DNA from: Bryobacterales bacterium
GTDB taxonomy: Bacteria; Acidobacteriota; Terriglobia; Bryobacterales; Bryobacteraceae
Direction: 5' to 3'
NCBI GenBank assembly: GCA_016716385.1
Contig: JADJWL010000009.1
Span: forward strand, 124,001 to 188,000
DNA: 64,000 nt
A program made the position numbers and the translations under genes. The notes under the pieces are model-generated. The model was not told the origin of the DNA. It did not search any database and was given only the letters and a program-made list of their open reading frames with translations. Of this stretch, positions 1 through 8,157 are shown in pieces (the first letter of the stretch is position 1; each line of letters begins with the position of its first letter).

Positions 1-1619
1 AAGATGTAGCGTTCCCAGTGCTGCGCCGTGCGCGGATTCGGAGGGACGCGGAACCATGCCAGGGAGTTGGCGAACGGCCCCTTAGGTTGGGCGCTGTTGC
101 CGATCAGGTCCAGTTTCCCGTCACCATCCACGTCGCCGGTGATGAGGCCGTGAATGCCGTCCACGCCGCCGATCGCCGAGCTGTCGACAACGTGGTAACG
201 CCACGGGTCGCGCAGCGCGTTGGCCGGCTGTTCAAGCCAGTAGATCAGGCCGGGAGAATAGCGTGCTCCGATGAAGTCCATGCGTCCGTCGCCATCGACA
301 TCGATCAGTTCGCTATGGATGGCGTTGACTCCGGAGTGCAGCACGGTCTTGCGCCAGTCCGGAGCCACGTAGAGAAGGGTCTGGCCATTGCCGTTGGTGA
401 TCACGTCTTTGAGGCCATCGCCATTCACGTCGGTGGCGACGGCGGTCTGGGCGGGAAAGCCTTCCGCCACGACGTGGCGGGTCCAGATCTCCTGCGTTTC
501 GTTCCAGTAGATCCTGATATTCTGTGTGGTGCGGCCGCCGGCGATGATCTCGGGCAGCCCGTCTCCGTTCAGGTCGGCGACCGCCATGTCTTCCGTCGCC
601 ATCTCGCCGCCGTCGACCATCGTCTTCGTCCAGCTTCCCGCGCGTTCGCGCTGATAGACGGCGACGCCGCCGCCCTTCTCACGCCAGCCAACCGCCAGCG
701 CTTCGTTGCCGTCGCCGGAGAAATCGCCCCAGCCCAATGCGTGGGCTCCGGCAAGTTCGTTTTCGATCGTCTCACGCGGCCACAGGCCTTCCGCTTCCGA
801 GTAGACGACGATCGAGTTTCCGTGCCACGGTTCGACGGTTGCCAGGCGGCGCGTCCGCCCGGTGCGGCCCAGCTTGATTTCACCCGGCTGTCCTTCGCCG
901 ATCTTGCGGCGCGACCATTCGCCCGACGGCGACCGCTTCAGAGCGTGCACGCCTTCGCGGCTTGCCGTGACGATCTCCTCGCGGCCGTCGCCGTCGAAGT
1001 CGGTGACGATGAAGTTGTGTGCGATGTGGAGCGTCTCGTCGGCGATCTCGGGCTTCCATGGGTCGCGGAACGGATCGGCGGGAATGCGGTACACCAGCAC
1101 GCGCAAACCGTCGCCCTGCCACTCCGGAGGCGTATTGCCGCGCCCGTGCAGAGGCAGCGCGACCAGTTCCTTGCGCCCGTCGCCGGTCACGTCGGCCCAG
1201 CGGATGCGGTGCAGGGTCGGCTCCGCGCCGATCGGCGTCATCCGCCAAAGACCGCCGGCGGGAGCGCCCTGGCGCGTGATCCATTGCAGGCTGCCCCCGC
1301 TTTGGGTATTGCGGGGCTGCCAGTCGGCCGCCAGGGCAAGGTCAGGATGCCCGTCGCCATCGACGTCGTACACATCGAAGGCCACGTTATCCTTCTTCGT
1401 CGCTCCGTCCAGCACGATGTGCTTCTCCCACGTGGGGTTCTCGTACCACACCGCCTGCGCCGGACCGATGGCGACAATGTCCGGTTTGCCGTCGCCGTTC
1501 ATGTCGGCCACATTCACGGCGTAGACGACTCCGAAGTCGCGCTGGATCTCCTGCGGGCGGAACTTCGGCGCCGCGCACACGGTGGAGGCGCACACAAGCA
1601 GGGGTACAATGAAGCGCAT
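1..1619 (-). CDS. Secreted FG-GAP/VCBS repeat protein (3' end outside window)
   Basis: The reading frame is open from an ATG at 1619 down to base 1, so about 540 residues are visible and the C-terminus lies outside the window. The N-terminus reads MRFIVPLLVCASTVCAAP, a signal peptide. The rest is a run of FG-GAP/VCBS-type calcium-binding repeats such as DMNGDGKPDIV, DVDGDGHPDLA, DFDGDGREEIV and DVNGDGLKDVI spaced along the chain, the pattern of a seven-bladed beta-propeller. Such proteins are exported and may bind ligands or surfaces; no catalytic motif is seen. The start lies inside the 5' end of the divergent gene at 1609. No clear Shine-Dalgarno precedes it, but TAAAAT lies 8 bases upstream, which would suit a leaderless message. 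Confidence 0.85.
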   Translation of the reverse strand, partial: MRFIVPLLVCASTVCAAPKFRPQEIQRDFGVVYAVNVADMNGDGKPDIVAIGPAQAVWYENPTWEKHIVLDGATKKDNVAFDVYDVDGDGHPDLALAADWQPRNTQSGGSLQWITRQGAPAGGLWRMTPIGAEPTLHRIRWADVTGDGRKELVALPLHGRGNTPPEWQGDGLRVLVYRIPADPFRDPWKPEIADETLHIAHNFIVTDFDGDGREEIVTASREGVHALKRSPSGEWSRRKIGEGQPGEIKLGRTGRTRRLATVEPWHGNSIVVYSEAEGLWPRETIENELAGAHALGWGDFSGDGNEALAVGWREKGGGVAVYQRERAGSWTKTMVDGGEMATEDMAVADLNGDGLPEIIAGGRTTQNIRIYWNETQEIWTRHVVAEGFPAQTAVATDVNGDGLKDVITNGNGQTLLYVAPDWRKTVLHSGVNAIHSELIDVDGDGRMDFIGARYSPGLIYWLEQPANALRDPWRYHVVDSSAIGGVDGIHGLITGDVDGDGKLDLIGNSAQPKGPFANSLAWFRVPPNPRTAQHWERYI

Positions 1620-2751
1620 TATGCGGAATTTTATCCCACTGGCAGCGGCGCTCGCCGGTTTGGCTGCGTGGAGCGCCAGCCGCCCTCCGGAGATTCCGTT
1701 CACGAGGCACATGATCGACGGGGGCGCCAGCGAGACGTGCGCGGTGGCGGACATCGACGGGGACGGCAAGCCCGACATCGTCTCCGGCGAGTTCTGGTAC
1801 CAGGCCCCGGACTGGAAGCCGCACCGGTTCCGCAGCCTGAACTACGAGAACTACTACATCGACAACTTCAGCGACCTGGCCGTCGACGTCAACGGCGATG
1901 GCCACGTGGACATTGTCAGTTGCTCCTACTTCAGCAAGCGCCTCTACTGGCTGGAGAATCCTGGCCGCGGCCGGGGCGTCTGGAAGGAACACGACATCGA
2001 CAGCGGATACTCCGTGGAATTCGCGTTCCTCGTGGATCTGAACAACGACGGCAAGGCGCTGGAGATCCTGCCGCAGCACGCTCCCGCTAGCTCGCCACTT
2101 GCGTGGTACGAACTGAGGGGCGGGCGCTGGGTGAAGCACGTGGTGAGCGACAAGAGCTATGGCCACGGGATCGGGGCAGGCGATATCAATGGCGATGGAC
2201 GCACCGACATCCTCACGCCGCAGGGATGGTTCGAAGCCCTTCCGGGCGGCCAATGGAAATGGCGCCCCGAATACACCTTCGACAAGGGAGTCGGGTTCCT
2301 GTTCGTGCGTGACGTGGATGGCGACGGCCGCAACGACATCGTGACCACGCATGCGCACGACTACGGATTTTACTGGCTCGGGCAGCAGCCGGACGGCCAG
2401 TGGACGCGCAATGCAATCGATGAAAGCTGGTCGCAGGCGCACGCCATGACGATGGTGGATCTGAATAGCGACGGCCGCATGGACTTCGTCACTGGAAAGC
2501 GCTACCACGCGCACAACGGCCGCGACCCGGGCGGGCGCGAACCGCTCGGGATCTACTGGTACGAATCGATCCCGTCGGCGAATCCGAAGCGCCAACTGGA
2601 ATGGGTCCGACACACGGTGGATTACGGAACGCGCGCCGGAGGGGGCATGCAGATCCCCGTTGTCGACCTCGACGGAGATGGCGACCTCGACTTCGTGGTC
2701 GCGGGAAAGAGCGGCCTGTTTCTCTTCGAGAACCGGACCAAGGGGCGTTAG
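1609..2751 (+). CDS. Secreted FG-GAP/VCBS repeat protein
   Basis: This encodes 380 residues with a short signal peptide (MKRIMRNFIPLAAALAGLAA) and repeated calcium-loop motifs DIDGDGKPDIVSG, DVNGDGHVDIV, DINGDGRTDIL, DVDGDGRNDIV, DLNSDGRMDFV and DLDGDGDLDFV. That is a beta-propeller of FG-GAP/VCBS repeats, similar in plan to the divergent neighbour, so the two may be an inverted duplication. The ATG at 1609 is preceded by AGGGG at a good distance and is preferred over the in-frame ATG at 1621. The gene ends four bases before the GAF gene and is probably cotranscribed with it. The exact role is unknown; no enzyme motif is seen. Confidence 0.85.
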   Translation: MKRIMRNFIPLAAALAGLAAWSASRPPEIPFTRHMIDGGASETCAVADIDGDGKPDIVSGEFWYQAPDWKPHRFRSLNYENYYIDNFSDLAVDVNGDGHVDIVSCSYFSKRLYWLENPGRGRGVWKEHDIDSGYSVEFAFLVDLNNDGKALEILPQHAPASSPLAWYELRGGRWVKHVVSDKSYGHGIGAGDINGDGRTDILTPQGWFEALPGGQWKWRPEYTFDKGVGFLFVRDVDGDGRNDIVTTHAHDYGFYWLGQQPDGQWTRNAIDESWSQAHAMTMVDLNSDGRMDFVTGKRYHAHNGRDPGGREPLGIYWYESIPSANPKRQLEWVRHTVDYGTRAGGGMQIPVVDLDGDGDLDFVVAGKSGLFLFENRTKGR

Positions 2752-2755
2752 ACCG

Positions 2756-3214
2756 ATGGACTTACTCGAAAGATTGCACGCGTTGCCGGAAGGCGAGGAA
2801 AGCCTGCGCGAGACGCTGCGCCTGGCGGTCGAGCATCTCGGCGCCGACAGCGGAACGATTCACCTGTTGGAGTCTCCCGGCCTGCTGCGCCTGCGGGCTG
2901 CATCAGAGGGCATTCCGGAGATCGTCTTGCGCACGGTGGAGACCGTGCCCGTAGGAAAGGGCATGGCCGGACTCGCGGTGGATCGCATTGCTCCCGTCAC
3001 CGCGTGCAACATCCAAACCGATACCAGCGGCGATGTCCGCCCGGGCGCCAAAGCGACGGGGTTGGAGGGCGCGATCGTTGTGCCGATCCTGCGCGGGGCC
3101 GAAGCGGTGGGCGCTTTGGGCGTCGCCAACCGGCAGGAGCGGACGTTCACCGCGGAAGAAACGCGCGTGCTCACCGAGATCGGCCGCTTGATCGCCGCCC
3201 GCTTCATGCCATAA
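2756..3214 (+). CDS. Stand-alone GAF domain protein
   Basis: This encodes 152 residues that are almost wholly one GAF domain: an N-terminal helix (MDLLERLHALPEGEESLRET), the core with SGTIHLLE and GKGMAGLAVDR, and a C-terminal strand and helix (VGALGVANRQ, then FTAEETRVLTEIGRLIA). GAF domains bind small ligands or redox groups and usually sit next to an output domain; here there is none, so it may work in trans. The start at 2756 is four bases after the stop of the FG-GAP gene, so the two are likely one transcript. The ligand cannot be told from the sequence. Confidence 0.8.
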   Translation: MDLLERLHALPEGEESLRETLRLAVEHLGADSGTIHLLESPGLLRLRAASEGIPEIVLRTVETVPVGKGMAGLAVDRIAPVTACNIQTDTSGDVRPGAKATGLEGAIVVPILRGAEAVGALGVANRQERTFTAEETRVLTEIGRLIAARFMP

Positions 3215-3230
3215 TTCAGTCGGATCCACG

Positions 3231-4088
3231 ATGAACCCTGAAACCGGAGTGATGGCGGGTCAGTGTGTGCTTGTGACGGGCGCGGGCCGCGGCGTGGGCA
3301 AACGCCTGGCGCTCGGGTTCGCCAATGCCGGCGCCCGCCTGGCCCTGCTCGCGCGGAGCAAGCCCGAACTTGACCTGGCGAAACTCGAGATCGAACATGC
3401 GGGCGGCATGGCGCTGCGCCTGCGCTGCGATGTCCGCGACTACGAGCAGATCGCCGCGGCCGTCGAGCGGACCCGTTCGAATCTCGGCGTCGTGGATGTG
3501 CTGGTGACGGCCGCCGGCATCCAGGGACCCATCGGCCCGCTCGCCGACGTGAAGCCCAAGGCGTGGGCCGAAACCATCGAGATCAACCTGATCGGCGTTA
3601 TGAATTCGATTCGGGCGGTGCTGCCGGACATGATCAAGCGGCGCTCGGGAAAGATCATCGTGCTCAGCGGCAGCGGAGCGGCGTTTGCCCGCCCGAATTT
3701 CTCCGCGTACGCGGCGGCCAAGGCGGCCCTGGTGCGCATGGTGGAATCGGTGGCGCTCGAAGTGCGCGACGATAATGTCCAGATCAACTGCATGGGACCC
3801 GGCGGGGTCTACACGCACATGACCGATGAGATTCTGCAGGCCGGCGAGCGGGCGGGCTCAAAAGAGATCGAGACCGCCGAAGAGATCCGGCGTACGGGCG
3901 GCGTGCCCTTTGAGCAGCAAATGGAATTGGCCCTGTTCCTGGCATCTCCGCGATCCAATCACATCACGGGCAAGTTTCTCCACGTGAATGACACCTGGAA
4001 GCGGCTGGAGAAGGCCAACATGCACCCGGAGGCGTTCACACTGCGGCGCGTCCTGAAGGTGGGACGCGGAGCTCCCGTAACCGAATAG
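3231..4088 (+). CDS. Short-chain dehydrogenase/reductase (SDR)
   Basis: This is a 285-residue classical SDR with the NAD(P)-binding motif TGAGRGVG near residues 16-23, a serine in VLSGSGAAFA and the catalytic YAAAK motif. It is probably an NAD(P)-dependent alcohol or keto reductase acting in the cytoplasm. The usual NAG motif is replaced by TAAG. The C-terminus is longer than in simple FabG proteins. The ATG at 3231 has no clear ribosome site, whereas an in-frame ATG at 3252 follows GGAG closely, so the true start may be 21 bases downstream. The substrate is unknown; neighbours give no strong hint. Confidence 0.8.
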   Translation: MNPETGVMAGQCVLVTGAGRGVGKRLALGFANAGARLALLARSKPELDLAKLEIEHAGGMALRLRCDVRDYEQIAAAVERTRSNLGVVDVLVTAAGIQGPIGPLADVKPKAWAETIEINLIGVMNSIRAVLPDMIKRRSGKIIVLSGSGAAFARPNFSAYAAAKAALVRMVESVALEVRDDNVQINCMGPGGVYTHMTDEILQAGERAGSKEIETAEEIRRTGGVPFEQQMELALFLASPRSNHITGKFLHVNDTWKRLEKANMHPEAFTLRRVLKVGRGAPVTE

Positions 4089-4144
4089 CGGCGGTTGCCG
4101 CTCGCACCAGCCTTTGCGATCATTGGGGCGAAAGGAAACCTGCC

Positions 4145-4951
4145 GTGCGCCTGCTCTCATTTTGCATTGTCGCCGTAGCGCTCGTGACGCCTTCCCTGAG
4201 CCAGACCCAGCCCGAACGGAAGAAGATTCTCGTCATCGGCCGTTCCGCGGGATTCCAGCACGATTCGGTGTCGCACGCGATGGGCACACTGTGGAAACTG
4301 GGCCAGGACACCGGCCTCTGGGATACATTCCTCCGCACCGATACGCAACTTCTCACAAAGAAGAAGCTTTCGGGCAACGCCAAGAACCTTGATTTTTTCG
4401 ACGCGGTCGTTTTCTACACGTCGGGCGAACTGGAGATGGATGACGAGCAGAAGGCGGCGCTGCTGTCGTTCATCCGCGAGGACGGCAAGGGATTTCTGTC
4501 CGCGCACAGCGCGACCGATACGTTCTACAAGTGGCCGGAATACGGGGAACTGATCGGGGGATACTTCGACCAGCATCCCTGGCACCAGCAGGTGCGCGTC
4601 CGTGTGGAGGACCGCGAGTTCCCCGCGACCCGGCACTTCCCCGAAGCCTTCGAGTTGACCGATGAGATCTACCAGTTTCGTAACTACTCGCGCGAGCGTG
4701 TCCGCGTATTGCTGAGCCTCGATACGGCCTCGGTCGATCTCAAGAAACCGAATGTGCGGCGAACCGATGGAGACTTCGCGCTTGCGTGGGTGCGCCAGTA
4801 CGGAAAGGGACGCGTCTTCTACTCCGCTCTCGGTCACCGTGAAGCGGTGTGGAACCATCCCGGCATGCAGCGGATGTGGGTGGAGGCCATCAAGTGGGCC
4901 ACCGGCATCACGCAGGGCGATGCGACGCCCCGTCCCCGCTCCACCCGCTAG
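4145..4951 (+). CDS. Secreted ThuA-like domain protein
   Basis: This encodes 268 residues beginning with a signal peptide (RLLSFCIVAVALVTPSLSQ) and followed by a ThuA-like, glutamine-amidotransferase-fold domain. Typical marks are KKILVIGRSAGFQHDS, FFDAVVFYTSGE, GKGFLSAHSATDTFY and GKGRVFYSALGHRE. ThuA-like proteins are linked to sugar (trehalose or 3-keto-glycoside) metabolism in planctomycetes, acidobacteria and rhizobia, but the reaction of secreted members is not settled. The start is a GTG at 4145, preceded by AAAGGA at a suitable distance. The small membrane-protein gene follows after five bases. Confidence 0.85.
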   Translation: MRLLSFCIVAVALVTPSLSQTQPERKKILVIGRSAGFQHDSVSHAMGTLWKLGQDTGLWDTFLRTDTQLLTKKKLSGNAKNLDFFDAVVFYTSGELEMDDEQKAALLSFIREDGKGFLSAHSATDTFYKWPEYGELIGGYFDQHPWHQQVRVRVEDREFPATRHFPEAFELTDEIYQFRNYSRERVRVLLSLDTASVDLKKPNVRRTDGDFALAWVRQYGKGRVFYSALGHREAVWNHPGMQRMWVEAIKWATGITQGDATPRPRSTR

Positions 4952-4956
4952 CTCGC

Positions 4957-5460
4957 ATGGCGTTCCCAACGATTCTCGAAGAGCAACTGGAGTTCGTTGT
5001 GCCGTCATCCGGACGGCGGCTCGACGGACTCGTCGAACGCTATCTGAGCAACTTCGAGACACACATTGGCGGACACAAGCCGAAGGAAGTGTTCCGTTCC
5101 GGGGATACCGTCTCCTTCTCCGGCGGAATGTTCCGGTGGGTGAGCAAGGCGAACCTTCTGGTCCCGGTGCAGCATGGTTCCGTCACCGCAACGCTGGTGT
5201 CGGGACGGCTGCGTGTCGCCTACTCCCTCGACATGAGTTTCAGCGCGTACGGGAACGTCCTGATGATCCCGGTGTTCACGTGGATGTTTGCCCGGCAGGG
5301 GCTGAGCATGATTGCGGGACTCGCGATTGGCCTCGGTGTCTTCGGCCTGTCGGCGGCATCGAGCTGGTGGTGGGTGCGGTGGCGCTTCCGGCGCGTCCTC
5401 CACAGGACATGGGAGGACGCGCGGCCGCGGACCACGCAGGACGTCGGGTTCCCGGGCTGA
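4957..5460 (+). CDS. Small membrane protein of unknown function
   Basis: This encodes 167 residues starting MAFPTILEEQLEFVVP. The first 95 residues look soluble; two hydrophobic segments follow (around residues 95-112 and 115-133, including LSMIAGLAIGLGVFGLSAAS), then a basic tail with WWWVRWRFRRVL. No family is recognised. It starts five bases after the ThuA gene and is probably cotranscribed. Its stop lies two bases from the stop of the convergent Rrf2 gene. The start at 4957 is chosen because upstream in-frame sequence is inside the ThuA gene. Confidence 0.6.
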   Translation: MAFPTILEEQLEFVVPSSGRRLDGLVERYLSNFETHIGGHKPKEVFRSGDTVSFSGGMFRWVSKANLLVPVQHGSVTATLVSGRLRVAYSLDMSFSAYGNVLMIPVFTWMFARQGLSMIAGLAIGLGVFGLSAASSWWWVRWRFRRVLHRTWEDARPRTTQDVGFPG

Positions 5461-5462
5461 TC

Positions 5463-5924
5463 CTAGCGCCCGCCCCGCCGGGCCGCACCGCACGGGTTGC
5501 CAGTGCGGGTCATGTTGAGCTCGTGGCTGTTCGCGATCTCGGCCAGCGACGTGAGGTGTAGAAACGCGGCGAACTTGGTCCGCGCCTCGCTCCAGGCAGA
5601 ATGCGCTGAGCAGGGGTTGTCATCCGCACACGGTCCGCTGTATCCGAGCACGCAGGACGGGTGGACCAGCTCCCGCTCAAACACCGCCACGATCCGGTGC
5701 AGCATGATCGAACGCGCGGGGGCGGCAAGGCGGTATCCGCCGCCTGTCCCGCGCGACGCTTCAACGATCCCCGCGTTGTTCAGTTCATTGAGGATTTTCG
5801 CCAGGTAGTTCGCCGGGATGGCCGTCTCTTCCGAGATGCGGCGGCCGGGAACCGCTTCGTCGCCGCCCTGCGCGGCGATGAATGCGAGCGCGCGCAGCGC
5901 ATACTGCGATGTATTGGAAAGCAT
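5463..5924 (-). CDS. Rrf2 family transcription regulator
   Basis: This encodes 153 residues with an Rrf2 winged helix: SQYALRALAFIA at the start, AIPANYLAKILNELNNAGIV as recognition region and SRGTGGGYRLA as wing. Three cysteines at about 91, 99 and 105 (C-x7-C-x5-C) sit where IscR and NsrR bind an iron-sulfur cluster, so it is probably a cluster-sensing repressor responding to NO, oxygen or iron-sulfur status. It lies 13 bases behind the radical SAM gene on the same strand and is likely cotranscribed with it. Its regulated promoter may be the divergent region at 7576-7644 in front of the radical SAM and hemerythrin genes. This role is inferred. Confidence 0.88.
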   Translation of the reverse strand: MLSNTSQYALRALAFIAAQGGDEAVPGRRISEETAIPANYLAKILNELNNAGIVEASRGTGGGYRLAAPARSIMLHRIVAVFERELVHPSCVLGYSGPCADDNPCSAHSAWSEARTKFAAFLHLTSLAEIANSHELNMTRTGNPCGAARRGGR

Positions 5925-5937
5925 CGATCACTTCATC

Positions 5938-7575
5938 CTACGCCCAGTTTCTGCGCTCGACGATGGTGGGCGGTTCGTAGGTGACGCCCCGCGCCAGCCT
6001 CGCCTCCTCCCGGCGCGCGGACCAGAGAAAGAGCGGTCCAAGGAGGCGTGACGCCATTCCCGCGGCCCATCCGAGATCCAGGGCGATATCGCGCCGGAGC
6101 CTCGCGATCTGGGCGCTGACGGATTCGTTCGTCTGCCTCAGGTGGCGCTCCATGGCCCACAGGATGCCGCCATAGATATGCTTCAGGCTGGCCACCTCGC
6201 GCTCGAATCGTGCCCGGACACGGGCGTCCGGCGAGAACCGGTAGCGGCGCCACCCTTGCAGGATCGTGTCGCAGATGCGGAACAGGCTGGGGCCGTTCAC
6301 TTCGTAGTCCCGCTCGAACGCCCAGTCCAGCAGACGTTTGGAATCGTCGCGGCCAATGGCGGCGTGCAGAAAATTAAATTTGTACTGGCCGTGGATGTCC
6401 GCCAGATCCGTGTCGAGGAGCAACCCGCGATCGTTCATCTCTTTGTGCAGCGGCGTTCCTGGAACAGGCGTGTAAAGCATGAACTGGTGGAAGTCCGTTC
6501 CGTGCGCGACCGCATGCTCGATCTCGTCGTGGATGTTCTGCGGCGTGTGGTGTTCGAGTCCGATGATGGTGGACCCCAGCAGCTTGATCCCATGCGTGCG
6601 CATCTCCCGCGCGAGTTCCAGTGTGTCGATGCCGTTCAACTTCGCGTATTGCGAGCGCGGCGATTCGAGCCCGATCCAGACCCAGGACACACCCAGATCG
6701 ACCAGCTCCTGCATCGTGTATTTGCGGATCGCATTGGCCGAGGAGAACACGTACAGCTCCCAGCTCTTGTTGGCCGCCTTCATGCATTCCAGAAGCTCCA
6801 GCGCGCGCTTGCGGAAGAGCAGGAAGTTTTCGTCCATCATGAAGAAGGAACGCACGCCGAGCTTGCGTTCCATCTCCTCCATCACGTCGAAGACGGCGCG
6901 GCCGGACTCGTAGAAGTTGGAGAACTTGCCCTTGCCGCCAAAGAAGGCCGACGTCGTGCAGAAGTTGCATCCGAGCGGGCAGCCGACCGAGGGAATGACC
7001 GTCGCGGCCGTGGCTCCGTGCCGCGCCGGCGACCGGAAGCCGAGAGCGCGGGTCCCGAAGCCGGACACGATCATCGGATGGCACACCGGCTGCGCGGGAT
7101 CCTCGCCGAGGTAGGAGCGCATCCACGAGATTCCTTCGCCACGGACGAAGTGGTCCGCATCCATCATGTGTTCAATCCCAGGAATGGCGGTGACGTGCCC
7201 GCCGACAACGACCTGCGCTTGCGGTGCATGCTCCCGCGCGAGACGGCACATTTCGCGCACCTTGCCCACGTTGACGATGATCCCCGAGATGCCGACGACG
7301 TCGTAGGGATGGTTACACAGTTCGCGGATGAATGCGTCGCGCGTGGGGAAGTCGAGCACGGTCGATGGCGCGGCGATGTTCTCCTGGATCATCATGATGC
7401 CCCAGGAGCGGTGAAACATGCGCAGCGAGAACGGTCCCTGGGCCCGGGTGACCTGGTTGTGATACAACTCCATCGGATTGATGGAACGGCTGCCGTATGG
7501 ATCGTCTTGAGCATAGGGGCCGAATACGGAGGAGAGAAGGATGCGAGCGTTGGCTTTTTTCGGATGAGAGGTCAT
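5938..7575 (-). CDS. B12-binding-domain radical SAM protein
   Basis: This encodes 545 residues from the ATG at 7575 (MTSHPKKANARILLSS). An N-terminal cobalamin-binding-like Rossmann domain (about 60-190, with YDVVGISGIIVNVGK and AQVVVGGHVTAIPG) is followed by a radical SAM TIM barrel with the cluster motif C199-x3-C203-x2-C206 (GCPLGCNFC). Downstream come MMDENFLLFRKRA and WVWIGLESP, typical of this class. The last 120 residues are helical and not assigned. Class-B radical SAM enzymes methylate unactivated carbons or act on tetrapyrroles and lipids; the substrate here is unknown. An alternative ATG is at 7620. The frame stays open far upstream to 8643, but that part is antisense to the hemerythrin and ptuA genes. 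Rrf2 follows after 13 bases. Confidence 0.88.
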   Translation of the reverse strand: MTSHPKKANARILLSSVFGPYAQDDPYGSRSINPMELYHNQVTRAQGPFSLRMFHRSWGIMMIQENIAAPSTVLDFPTRDAFIRELCNHPYDVVGISGIIVNVGKVREMCRLAREHAPQAQVVVGGHVTAIPGIEHMMDADHFVRGEGISWMRSYLGEDPAQPVCHPMIVSGFGTRALGFRSPARHGATAATVIPSVGCPLGCNFCTTSAFFGGKGKFSNFYESGRAVFDVMEEMERKLGVRSFFMMDENFLLFRKRALELLECMKAANKSWELYVFSSANAIRKYTMQELVDLGVSWVWIGLESPRSQYAKLNGIDTLELAREMRTHGIKLLGSTIIGLEHHTPQNIHDEIEHAVAHGTDFHQFMLYTPVPGTPLHKEMNDRGLLLDTDLADIHGQYKFNFLHAAIGRDDSKRLLDWAFERDYEVNGPSLFRICDTILQGWRRYRFSPDARVRARFEREVASLKHIYGGILWAMERHLRQTNESVSAQIARLRRDIALDLGWAAGMASRLLGPLFLWSARREEARLARGVTYEPPTIVERRNWA

Positions 7576-7644
7576 GGACGGTGCAGCTACCTGCGAAGCA
7601 GGATAACATGACTTGTTCATCCATAACTCTATAATGGGAGTGCT
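7576..7644. promoter_or_regulatory. Shared divergent control region, radical SAM and hemerythrin
   Basis: This AT-richer stretch separates the divergent radical SAM (minus) and hemerythrin (plus) genes. It contains TATAAT at 7630-7635 on the plus strand, and GGGAG at 7636-7640 which serves as ribosome site for the hemerythrin ATG at 7645. It is the natural place for Rrf2 binding, but no convincing operator palindrome was found and no full -35/-10 pair is assigned. Confidence 0.4.
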
Positions 7645-8088
7645 ATGAACTTGCTGGAGGCGTTTCTCGGGGAGCACGCCATGATCCGCGGCATGCTGTC
7701 GTGCCTTGTGAGGCAGAGCCACCGCGACACGCCGGCCCGCCTTCGACCGGCTTTGGCCCTGGTGGAAGATGCGCTGCTCTGCCACGCTGCGACCGAAGAT
7801 CAACTGCTGTTCGATCGCCTGCATACAACGCGCGCGGGGCTGTCGGCGGCGCTGGAGTCGATGCAGCGGGAGCATGAAGCGATCCGCGGCAAGCTGGGAG
7901 CGCTGAGGAGAGCGCCGGAGAGCGAGTTTCGCGCCGGGCTGGAACGGTTCGCGGAACTGGTGAGCGACCATTTCGCGGTGGAAGAGCGCGTCCTGTTCCC
8001 GCTGGTTTCGGAGATGGTGGAACCGGCCGCGCTGAGCCATCTGGCGAAGCAGTGGGCGAAGCAGCGGGGCGTGGATTCCGGGAAGTGA
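7645..8088 (+). CDS. Hemerythrin HHE domain protein
   Basis: This encodes 147 residues forming one four-helix hemerythrin domain. The di-iron ligands are in place: H11 (GEHAMIR), H47-x3-E51 (CHAATEDQLLF), H77 (MQREHEAIR) and H109-x3-E113 (DHFAVEERVLFP). Such cytoplasmic proteins bind oxygen or NO, store or supply iron, or help repair iron-sulfur centres. The ATG at 7645 has GGGAG four bases upstream. It is divergent from the radical SAM/Rrf2 pair, which supports a shared stress response. It lacks the N-terminal ScdA domain of full RIC/YtfE proteins, so it is not called ytfE. Confidence 0.88.
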   Translation: MNLLEAFLGEHAMIRGMLSCLVRQSHRDTPARLRPALALVEDALLCHAATEDQLLFDRLHTTRAGLSAALESMQREHEAIRGKLGALRRAPESEFRAGLERFAELVSDHFAVEERVLFPLVSEMVEPAALSHLAKQWAKQRGVDSGK

Positions 8089-8157
8089 GCGCGTGGGAGG
8101 GCGTTCAGTTGCCTCCCGTCGATGCCGGGTCGTATGCTTGAGTGGTTTCGGCCTTCC

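Noticed and set aside
18..2090. A 690-codon open frame on the plus strand
   Set aside because: It is antisense to the minus-strand FG-GAP gene; its composition is arginine- and valine-rich without domains, while the opposite strand gives clear calcium-loop repeats.
7630..7635. TATAAT as the hemerythrin promoter
   Set aside because: The ribosome site and ATG lie too close downstream for this box to be the -10 of a message that includes that site; no matching -35 was found.
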